From: WHSW01 sp963821345
Lineage (GTDB): Bacteria; Actinomycetota; Thermoleophilia; Solirubrobacterales; 70-9
DNA: 64,000 bases
Direction of reading: 5' to 3'
NCBI GenBank assembly: GCA_963821345.1
Contig: CAWGDM010000001.1
Coordinates: forward strand, 744,001-808,000
Part shown: one piece after another, positions 57,006 through 64,000 of the stretch
How the letters are laid out: the number at the start of each line of letters is the position of its first letter
Position numbering within the stretch: the first letter of the stretch is position 1
Notes under the pieces: model-generated
What the model was told of the DNA's origin: nothing
Databases searched by the model: none
Seen by the model: only the letters and a program-made list of their open reading frames with translations
Program-made: the position numbers and the translations under genes

Positions 57006-58569
57006 GCGCCCGCAAGCTCGTCCTCTGCGTCGTCGACTCGCTCCGCACCGACATCCTCGAGCGGGCCGCCGCGGACGGCAGCGCCCCGACCTTCGCCGCC
57101 CTGCTCGACCGCGGCGAGCTGATCCGTGACTGCGTCTCGTCGTTTCCCTCCGTGACCCCGGTCTGCACCTCCTCGATCACCACCGGCCAGGCGCCCGACG
57201 GTCACTGGATCAGCGGCATGAACTGGTACCACCGCACCGAGCGCCGCTACGTCGAGTACGGGAGCTCGTTCGAGGCGACCCGTGCCTTCGGGCTCTTCCG
57301 ATCGCTCTACGACACCGTCTACAACATGAACATGGCCCACCTCTCCGACGAGGTGGAGACGGTGTTCGAGAGCCTCGGCGATCACGGGGATCCGCACGGC
57401 CTGCACGCCGTTTCTGATCTACCGCGGCCGCACCCGCCACGAGATGGGCCTCGAGGGGCTGCTGCGCCGCGTAGCCCTGGCGGCGACCTTCCGCCACGCG
57501 ACCTGGGGCCCCGACGAGCTCTTCTACGGCGAGCTCTATACGAGCCGCAAGGTCCCCTGCCGGCCGACCCTCGCCCGCCCCGGGACCCGCGACGAGTACT
57601 CCGCCTGCTGCGGTCGCGAGCTGGCGGCCAACGACCTCTACGACTTCCTTCTCTTCTCGCTGCCCGACAACGACTACCACTCGCACAAGCTCGGGCCGGA
57701 GGGCCAGGCCGAGTCGATCGTCCACGCCGATGCCGCCTTCGCTGAGCTCGTCGACGCGAGCGGCGGACTGGAGCGCTTCCTCGCCGAGAACGCGGTGATC
57801 GTGGTCGCCGACCACGCGCAGACCGCCGTCGACACTGCCGCTGCCGCTCGCCGAGGCGCTCGGCGACGACTGGCGCGTCCTGCAGCCCAACCAGCGTCGG
57901 GACGACGGCGCCGAGCTCGCCGTCTGTCCGAGCTCACGCGCCGCCGCTGTCTACGTGCTCGACGACGACCGGCGCGGCGGCCGCCGACACGCCGCGGTGC
58001 GCGACCGGCTGCCGGCGATCGACGGCGTCGATCTGTTCGCCTGGCTCGAGCTCGACGGCGAGCCGGTCCTGCGAGCCGGCGACGGCCCGCCCCCGCCGGA
58101 CGCCGAGGCGGTGGTCGAGCGCGCGGGCTCGCGACTTCGCTTCCGCCCCGGCGACGCCGTCCGCGACCGCCGCGGCGCCGGCTGGCAGCTTGACGGCGAC
58201 CCGGCGACCCTCGCCGCGACGGTCACCGGCGGCCGGATCGACTCCGCCACCTATCCCGACGCGCTCGCCAGGCTCTGGGCGGCGCTGGTCGCGCCGCACG
58301 CCGGCGAGATCCTGATCTCGGCCGCGCCGCGCTACGAGTTCGTCGACTGGGGCGGGATGACGCATTGCCCCGGCGGCAGCCACGGATCGCTCGAGGCGGG
58401 GGATTCGCTCGGACCACTGCTGCTGTGCGGGTTCGAGCCGGGAACCCAGGCGCTTCGCGACCAGTGGGCGATCCGCGACGTCGCCGGGCTGGTCCGCGGC
58501 CACTTCGGGCTCGACGGCGCCGAGGCCCCGCGCCTGCTTCGTGCGGCGGCCGCCGGGGCGCGAGGCTGA
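57002..58569 (+). CDS. Alkaline phosphatase superfamily phosphodiesterase/nucleotide pyrophosphatase, two frame breaks
   Basis: About 521 residues of PF01663 type. Metal and nucleophile sites: CVVDSLRTD (Asp), FPSVTPVCTSSITTGQAPDGHW (nucleophile Ser/Thr), LPDNDYHSHKLGPEG (Asp, His) and IVVADHAQT (Asp-His). Single extra bases in the run at about 57387 and at about 57834 break the frame; IRTACTPFLIYRG and LPLPLAEALGDDWRV follow. The C-terminal 200 residues are soluble and beta-rich. GTG start. It may hydrolyse a phosphodiester of a surface glycan or lipid; its place before gtrA supports this. Confidence 0.85.
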
Positions 58570-58571
58570 CG

Positions 58572-59033
58572 ATGGCCGCCCCCGACCGGGCAGTGCCCCT
58601 GACCGATCGCCGCATCGCGCTGGTCCGGCGCATCCACCACGGCACCCGCAAGCCCGCGAACTGGATGCAGCTGCTGCGCTTCGGTCTCGTCGGCGGCTCC
58701 GGCTACGTCGTCAATCTGGCCGTCTTCGCGCTCGCCTCGTCGCTGCTCGGCGTCCATCACATCGCCGCCGCGGTGCTCGCCTTCGGTGTCGCCGTGATCA
58801 ACAACTTCTGGTGGAACCGCCACTGGACCTTCGAGGCGGGCGACGGGCACGCGGGCTTCCAGGCAGCGCGTTTCTTCACCGTCAGCCTGCTCGGCCTCGG
58901 CCTCAACCTGGTCCTGCTGGAGCTCTTCGTCAGCGCGCTCGAGCTCCCGGCGCTGCCGGCCCAGGCGCTCGCGGTGGCGCTGACGATGCCGGTGAACTTC
59001 ATCGGCAACAAGCTGTGGACATTCGGGTCCTAG
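58572..59033 (+). CDS. GtrA-like membrane protein
   Basis: 153 residues, four helices (LLRFGLVGGSGYVVNLAVFALAS, HHIAAAVLAFGVAVINNFWWNRHWTF, FFTVSLLGLGLNLVLLELFV, LAVALTMPVNFIGNKLWTF). The NxxWNRxWTF and N-x-x-x-N-K-x-W-T-F ends are the GtrA signature. GtrA proteins flip or hold undecaprenyl-phosphate-linked sugars. The ATG is two bases after the phosphodiesterase stop; the glycosyltransferase GTG lies within its last codons (19-base overlap). Confidence 0.93.
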   Translation: MAAPDRAVPLTDRRIALVRRIHHGTRKPANWMQLLRFGLVGGSGYVVNLAVFALASSLLGVHHIAAAVLAFGVAVINNFWWNRHWTFEAGDGHAGFQAARFFTVSLLGLGLNLVLLELFVSALELPALPAQALAVALTMPVNFIGNKLWTFGS

Positions 59034-60707
59034 CGCGTCTCGCCGCCGTCCTGGCGGCCGCCGCGTTCCTGTTCGTCGCGACACCCGCGCTCGCCGCCGG
59101 GGGCGAGGCCGTCGCCGGCTCGACCGCCGCGACCCTGGTCCCGCCCGACTACCTGCCGCCGACGCCCGAGGGGGTCGAGGTCAGCGCGCCAGGAGGCGGT
59201 CGAGATCGCCAACGTGCAACCGAAGGTGCTCGCGGAGAGCGCCGAGCACGCCGGCGAGCTGACCACGGCGATCGAGTTCAACGACGACAGCCTGTGGCAG
59301 GTCGGCTACAAGGACGGCGACACCGAGGTCGTCCAGGTGAAGATCGACCCGCACAGCGGCGCGGTCACCGAGAGCTGGACCGGGTACCAGGTCGCGTGGC
59401 CGATGGCCCGCGGCTACGAGGGCCAGTTCGGCCATCTGCTCAACGCGCCCTACGTCTGGTTTCCGATGGCGCTGATCTTCCTCGCCGGGCTGTTCGACTA
59501 CCGCCGGCCCCTGCGCCTCGCCCACCTCGACCTGTTGGTGCTGCTCTCGTTCGGCGTCTCCCATTACTTCTTCAACCAGGGGACGATCGGCCTCTCCGTC
59601 CCGCTCGCCTACCCGCCGCTCGTCTACCTGCTCGTCCGCATGCTCTGGGTCGGCTTTCGCGGCGGCCGGGGACTGCGCCCGTCGCTGCCTGTGAAATGGA
59701 TCGGGCTCGCGGCGGTGGTCCTGATCGCCTTCCGGATCACGATCAACATCGCCGACTCGGGAGTGATCGACGTCGGCTACGCGGGCACGATCGGCGCCGA
59801 CAAGATCACCCACGCGGAGCGGCTCTACGGCGAGGGCGAGTTCCCTGACGACAACCGTTTCGGAGACACCTACGGGCCGTTCAACTACTACGCCTACGTC
59901 CCCTTCGAGCTGGCGATGCCGTGGGGGGGCGAGTGGGACCACCTGCCGGCTTCGCACGGCGCGGCGATCGCCTTCGACCTCGCGTCGGTGCTCGGGCTGT
60001 TCTTCGCCGGCACCAGGCTGCGCCCCGGCCGCCGCGGTCGCGAGCTCGGGATCCTGCTCGGCTTCGCCTGGGTCGCCTACCCCTACACGGACTTTTCCCT
60101 GCAGGCGAACTCGAATGACTCGCTGGTCGCCGCGCTGGTGATCTGGTCGCTGGCCCTGTTCGCCAAACCGGTCGCCCGCGGGGCGTTGTTGGCGCTGGCG
60201 ACGATGACCAAGTTCGCGCCCCTGGCACTGGCGCCGCTCTACACCGGCGGCCTCGATGGACTGGCGCCGAGGCGCGAGCTGGTCAAGCCGGTGGCGAAGT
60301 TCGTCGCCGCGTTCGTCGGCATTGTCGGCCTGATGCTGATCCTGCCGCTGGTCGACGCCGGCCTGCCGACGTTCTTCGACCGCACCGTGGTCAGCCAGAT
60401 CGACCGCACCTCGCCGTTCAGCATCTGGGGACAGGTCGACGGGATCCAGTGGCTGCAGACGGCGGTCTTCGCCGCCACCGGGGTCCTCGCCGCGGCGCTC
60501 GCCTTCGTCCCCCGCCACCGAACCGTCCCCCGCGTCGCCGCGCTCGCCGCCGTCGTGCTGATCGCCCTCCAGCTATCGGTCGACCACTGGTTCTATCTCT
60601 ACATTCCGTGGTTCTTCGGCGCCGTGGCGATCGCCCTGCTGGCGACAGGCGACGAGTCGGCGCCGCCCGGCGCGCCCGCGGCGAGGCGCACCGAAAGCGT
60701 CGCTTAG
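59015..60707 (+). CDS. Membrane glycosyltransferase with N-terminal PepSY-like domain, frame break
   Basis: About 564 residues. A signal-type helix (LAAVLAAAAFLFVATPALA), then a PepSY-like region (EFNDDSLWQVGYKDGDTEVVQVKIDPHSGAVTESW) before 9-10 membrane helices of the GT87/ArnT-like GT-C plan, with TYGPFNYYAYVPFEL in a loop and SNDSLVAALVIW. One extra base near 59190 breaks the frame; EAVEIANVQPKV follows. It probably uses polyprenyl-phosphate sugars delivered with GtrA. The start GTG at 59015 lies in the gtrA tail; another start may be used. Confidence 0.78.
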
Positions 60708-60708
60708 C

Positions 60709-60909
60709 TCAGCGGCCGCCGCCCAGCCAGCGGTCGCGCATCCGGGTTCGGCCGCGCCGGACGTCGGTCGCCGCCGCCCGTGCCTGCTCGGGGTCCTCGG
60801 TCTGGATCAACCGCTCGCTGCCGCCGCGCGGGTTCGTCAGCACCGTCTGATCCGCGGGCTTGTCGAGCTTGGCGTCGATTCGGTCGATCAATCGCGTCAG
60901 CCATCCCAT
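60709..60909 (-). CDS. Small hypothetical protein
   Basis: 66 residues, strongly charged, no membrane segment: MGWLTRLIDRIDAKLDKPADQT, then an Arg/Ala-rich helix and a GGGR end. GACAAT lies six bases before the ATG. No family recognised. Its frame and codon usage (third-base GC) look coding, and it fills the gap between two known genes. Confidence 0.6.
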   Translation of the reverse strand: MGWLTRLIDRIDAKLDKPADQTVLTNPRGGSERLIQTEDPEQARAAATDVRRGRTRMRDRWLGGGR

Positions 60910-60940
60910 GGCCGGATTGTCGCAGGCGTAACGACTCGGT

Positions 60941-61720
60941 CTAGTCGGGCGCCGGCTCGAGCACCTGCTCGATCGAGCGAGCGCGGCCGTCGGGGCCGAT
61001 GTCGACCACGACCGCGTTGATCCAGACGTCCTCCTCGGCGGTCGTGAAGCGGACGGGCATCTGGGTGCGGAAGCCTTCCAGCGCCTGCTCCCAGCGGACC
61101 CCGAGCACGCTCGCCCGCGAGGCGGTCATGCCGACGTCGGAGATGAACGCCGTTCCCCGCGGCAGCACCCGGGCGTCGGCGGTGGGGACGTGGGTGTGGG
61201 TGCCGACTACGGCACCCGCGCGGCCGTCGAGGTGCCAGCCCATCGCCACCTTCTCCGAGGTCACCTCGGCGTGGAAGTCGACGAAGACCACGTCGGCCCT
61301 GCCGTCGAGGCGCTCGAGCAGCACCTCCGCCTCGGCGAACGGCGAGCGCGCCGCCCGTAGCTGCACCTGGCCGATCAGGTTGATCACCGCCACCCGGGCG
61401 CCGTCGGCATCGACGATCACGTGCCCATGGCCAGGGTTCGAGGCCATGAAGTTCGCCGGCCGGATGACCCGTTCGGTGCGGTCGAGGTACTCGTAGGCGT
61501 CGCGGTGGCGAAAGGCGTGGTTGCCGAGCGTGATCACGTCGGCGCCGATCGCGAACAGGTCGTCGCCGGTCTTCTCGGTGATCCCGAGTCCGCCGGCGGA
61601 GTTCTCGCCGTTGACGATCACCAGGTCGGGGGCGTGGCGGTCGCGCAGCCCGGGCATCGCCCGCGCCAGCCCCGCCCGCCCGGGCTTGCCGACCACGTCG
61701 CCGATGAAGAGCACCTTCAT
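60941..61720 (-). CDS. YmdB/TIGR00282-family metallophosphoesterase
   Basis: 259 residues. Binuclear metal sites: MKVLFIGDVVGKPGRAGL (Asp), NGENSAGGLGIT (Asn), TLGNHAFR (GNH), FVDFHAEVTSEK, and GTHTHVPTADARVLPRGTAFISDVGM. Family members hydrolyse 2',3'-cAMP and act in biofilm or RNA decay control in Bacillus. The third motif is usually GNHxWD; here HAFR. TAGCGT lies nine bases before the ATG. Confidence 0.92.
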   Translation of the reverse strand: MKVLFIGDVVGKPGRAGLARAMPGLRDRHAPDLVIVNGENSAGGLGITEKTGDDLFAIGADVITLGNHAFRHRDAYEYLDRTERVIRPANFMASNPGHGHVIVDADGARVAVINLIGQVQLRAARSPFAEAEVLLERLDGRADVVFVDFHAEVTSEKVAMGWHLDGRAGAVVGTHTHVPTADARVLPRGTAFISDVGMTASRASVLGVRWEQALEGFRTQMPVRFTTAEEDVWINAVVVDIGPDGRARSIEQVLEPAPD

Positions 61721-61747
61721 CCCGCGCCTACGCTACTTGGAGTGCCG

Positions 61748-61753
61748 TAGCTT
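61748..61753 (+). promoter_or_regulatory. -10 element of the ABC transporter operon
   Basis: TAGCTT seven bases before the GTG at 61761, again the leaderless spacing. Confidence 0.45.
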
Positions 61754-61760
61754 TCCGCCG

Positions 61761-62480
61761 GTGAGCGGGCAGGAGGCCAACGGCGGGCCGGTAATCGAGG
61801 TGCAGGGGCTCGGCAAGCGGTTCGGCGACCGCGCCGCCCTGCGCAACGTCTCCTTCGACGCTCGCGCGGGCGAGCTGTTGGCCGTGATCGGCCCCAACGG
61901 CGCCGGCAAGACGACGCTGCTCTCGATCCTCGCCGGGATCCGCGAATCCGACCAGGGCGAGGTCACGGTGCCCGGCGAGGTCGGCTGGGTGCCGCAGTCG
62001 GCGGCGCTCTACCGCCGGCTGACGGTGGCCGAGAACCTGCGCCTGTTCGCGCGCCTCGAGGGCGTCGAGGACGTCGACGGCGCGGTCGAGCGGATGCTCG
62101 CCCAGACCCAGCTCGGCGAACGGCGTGACGACCAGGTCGGGACTTTGTCGGGCGGCAACCAGCAGCGGGTCAACATCGCCATCGGCCTGCTCTCGGCGCC
62201 CGGTGTGCTGCTCCTCGACGAGCCCTCGACCGGCCTCGACCCGCGCCAGCGCGAACGCCTCTGGGAGTTCGTGCTCGGGCTCGCGGGCTCGGGCACGACG
62301 GTGATCTACTCGACCCACCACCTGCTCGAGGCCGAGCGTTACGGCGACCGCCTGCTCGTGCTGGCCGACGGCGAGCCGGTCTTCGACGGCACCTCGGCCG
62401 AGCTGCACGCCGCGGTCGGCGGCACCGTCGCCGACTTCGAGGCCGCCTTCGTCCGCTTCCTCGAGGAGCGCGGGCACTGA
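61761..62480 (+). CDS. ABC transporter ATP-binding protein (ABC-2 type)
   Basis: 239 residues. Walker A GPNGAGKTTLLSILAGI, Q-loop VPQSAALYRRLTVAENLRLFARL, signature LSGGNQQRVNIAIGL, Walker B VLLLDEPSTGLDPRQRERLW and H-loop IYSTHHLLEAERYGD. The drug or antibiotic-exporter subfamily fits. The GTG at 61761 is chosen because of the -10 element; longer frames upstream overlap ymdB. Its stop touches the permease start. Confidence 0.93.
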   Translation: MSGQEANGGPVIEVQGLGKRFGDRAALRNVSFDARAGELLAVIGPNGAGKTTLLSILAGIRESDQGEVTVPGEVGWVPQSAALYRRLTVAENLRLFARLEGVEDVDGAVERMLAQTQLGERRDDQVGTLSGGNQQRVNIAIGLLSAPGVLLLDEPSTGLDPRQRERLWEFVLGLAGSGTTVIYSTHHLLEAERYGDRLLVLADGEPVFDGTSAELHAAVGGTVADFEAAFVRFLEERGH

Positions 62481-63842
62481 TGCGCTGGCTGCTGCTCAAG
62501 GACCTGCAGATCTTGCGCCGGTCGCCGCTGATCGTCGCCCTGCTGATCGCCTATCCGGTCGCGCTCGGGGTGCTGATCGGCTTCGCCCTCTCGGCCGACA
62601 ACTCGAAGCCGCGGGTCGCGTTCCTGAACGAAATCGATCCCAGCGAGCAGTTCCAGGTCGGCGGCGGCGACGACGAGATCGACCGTGACCTCGCCCGCAG
62701 CGAGCTCTGCAGCCGGGTCGAATGCGTTGACGTCTCCTCGCGCGAGGAGGCGATCGACAAGGTCACCAACGGTGACGTGATCGCCGCCCTGATCCTGCCG
62801 CCGGACCTGCTCGACAAGCTCAACTCGCTCGCGACCCTGAATCCCCAGCAGCCCCAGGTCGAGGTGCTCGTCAACCAGGACGACCCGGTGAAGGCGAGCC
62901 TCGTCGACGACCGGATCCAGGCGCTGATCACCGAGGCCAACCTGATCCTCGCCCAGAGGATCTCCGACGAGGCGGCCAACTACCTCGACCTGCTGGTCAA
63001 GGGCGGCAGCTTCAGCCTGCCGCTGCTCGGAGACATCGACATCCTCGGGCTCGAGCGGGCGGCGGCGATCCTGAAGACGGTCGACAAGCAGCTCCCGGCG
63101 GACAGCCCGGTGGCCGACGACCTCGATCAGGTGATCAAGTTCGCTGACCTCGCCGGCGACAACCTGCACTTCGCGCTGCCCCTGCTGGGCGCGATCGCCG
63201 AGCCGATCACGGTCGACAAGCAGGTCGTCGCCGGCACTACATCCGAGCTCGGGGACTTCGCGATCGCGGTCGCGGTGACCGTGACCCTGATGTTCGTCAC
63301 CGTGCTGCTGGTCGCCGGCTCGCTGGCGCTCGAGCGCGAGGAGAACGCCTATCGCCCGGGTGACCCGCGGCATCGTCGGGCCCGGCGGCCTGCTGGCCGA
63401 GAAGGTGACCCTGGGGATCGTCGCCTCGTTCGTGGTCACCCTGCTGCTGTTGGTCGCGCTCACGCTCCTGGTCTCGATCGACTGGGGGCGGACGCCGCTG
63501 ATCCTGCTCGGGATCCTCGGCGGAGGCGCCGGCTTCGCCGCCTTCGGCGCCGCGATCGGCGGCTCGGCGAAGGAGGTCCGAGCCAGCTCGCTGCTCGCGT
63601 TCATGGTCTCGTTGCCGATCGCCTTCCTCTCCCTGGTCCCCTCGGGCACGGTCAACGTCGGCGTCTTCCACGCGATCGAGGTCGTTCGCGCGCTGTTCCC
63701 GTTCGACCCGGCGCTGGACGCGATGCAGGGTGCGCTCGACTCCGACGGCCCGGACATGCTGGTGCCGCTCGTCCACCTGGCGGCGATCGTCGCCGCCTAC
63801 GGGATCCTCGCCCGCCTCGCCCTGCGCCGCTTCGCGAGCTAG
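62480..63842 (+). CDS. ABC-2 type permease, frame break
   Basis: About 453 residues. First helix LIVALLIAYPVALGVLIGFAL, a large extracytoplasmic region of about 240 residues (DVSSREEAIDKVTNGDVIAALILPPDLL), then five to six helices (AIAVAVTVTLMFVTVLLVAGSLALEREENAY at the core, LGIVASFVVTLLLLVALTLLVSI, LLAFMVSLPIAFLSLV, LAAIVAAYGILARLAL). One extra base near 63355 breaks the frame after EENAY; RVTRGIVGPGGLLAEKV follows. Substrate unknown. With the ATPase it forms an exporter. Confidence 0.88.
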
Positions 63843-63920
63843 TCGGCGACCGGGGCGGCCGCGGACGCGTGGGCGTGGGGCGACGGCCGCAGCCGTGCAT
63901 GACGAGGCGCTCGCCGACCC

Positions 63921-63926
63921 TACAAT
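63921..63926 (+). promoter_or_regulatory. -10 element of hemB
   Basis: TACAAT seven bases before the GTG at 63934; the same spacing as arsR, parA and dnaA. Confidence 0.55.
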
Positions 63927-63933
63927 CCACGCC

Positions 63934-64000
63934 GTGAGCTTCCCCGCCACCCGGATGCGCCGCCTGCGGCGGACGCAGGCCCTTCGCGACCTCGTCCGCG
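63934..64000 (+). CDS. hemB: Delta-aminolevulinic acid dehydratase (porphobilinogen synthase), 5' end only
   Basis: The first 22 codons: VSFPATRMRRLRRTQALRDLVR, running off the window. The R-x-RRLR-x(2)-x-ALR-x-LVR opening is characteristic of HemB, which condenses two 5-aminolevulinates for haem synthesis. The assignment rests on this short N-terminal match only. A leaderless -10 element precedes it. Confidence 0.7.
   Translation, partial: MSFPATRMRRLRRTQALRDLVR

Overview
The window is very GC-rich (roughly 70%) chromosomal DNA of an actinobacterium. The pointers are many GTG and TTG starts, dense 4-base gene overlaps, a mycobacterial-type FHA/PP2C/FtsW/PBP/PknB cluster, and a dnaA region ordered gyrA-gyrB-DUF721-recF-dnaN-dnaA / rpmH-rnpA-yidD-yidC-jag-rsmG-parA-parB. 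Several details (a long-type GyrB, one PASTA kinase, a gene order unlike Streptomyces or Mycobacterium) make a deep-branching class such as Thermoleophilia plausible. That placement is inference.

Layout. 1-6.4 kb: a truncated FemAB-like gene, a GNAT, three SnoaL-like genes, then a sugar transferase and three glycosyltransferases. 6.3-7.4 kb: a TetR/DUF4383 divergon. 7.4-14.4 kb: an exopolysaccharide block (flippase, O-antigen-polymerase-like protein, two LytR_C proteins, CapD-type dehydratase). 14.5-17.2 kb: dedA-uppP-purM facing dodecin. 17.3-20.9 kb: GlxA-type regulator divergent from a DJ-1/PfpI gene, then a receptor kinase. 20.9-30.8 kb: the cell-wall signalling operon fhaA-fhaB-pstP-ftsW-pbpA-pknB-ddl, with a polytopic kinase upstream. 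30.9-36.3 kb: membrane CARDB-like protein, pheA, HNH, SDR, LPG-synthase-like flippase, GNAT. 36.3-50 kb: the origin region. 50-56.5 kb: pdxH, tRNA-Ile, SRPBCC, bifunctional nuclease, a second ddl coupled to a PLP aminotransferase, an arsR/AHSA1 operon, a FAD oxidase. 56.6-64 kb: a phosphodiesterase/GtrA/glycosyltransferase operon, YmdB-type phosphoesterase, ABC-2 exporter, and the first codons of hemB.

Three window-wide patterns stand out. (1) A dispersed 38-50 bp repeat occurs four times, always at gene ends, with a hairpin whose closing base pair covaries between copies. (2) At least eleven first-in-transcript genes carry a TANNNT-like -10 element 6-9 nt before the start codon, so leaderless transcription appears to be normal here. 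(3) Sixteen reading-frame breaks in 15 otherwise well-conserved genes (gyrB, dnaN, rnpA, yidC and ftsW among them) all look like single-base insertions. An insertion-biased sequencing error is the simplest cause, and those genes are annotated here as full-length genes with a frame break. No CRISPR array, rRNA, transposase or prophage gene was seen.
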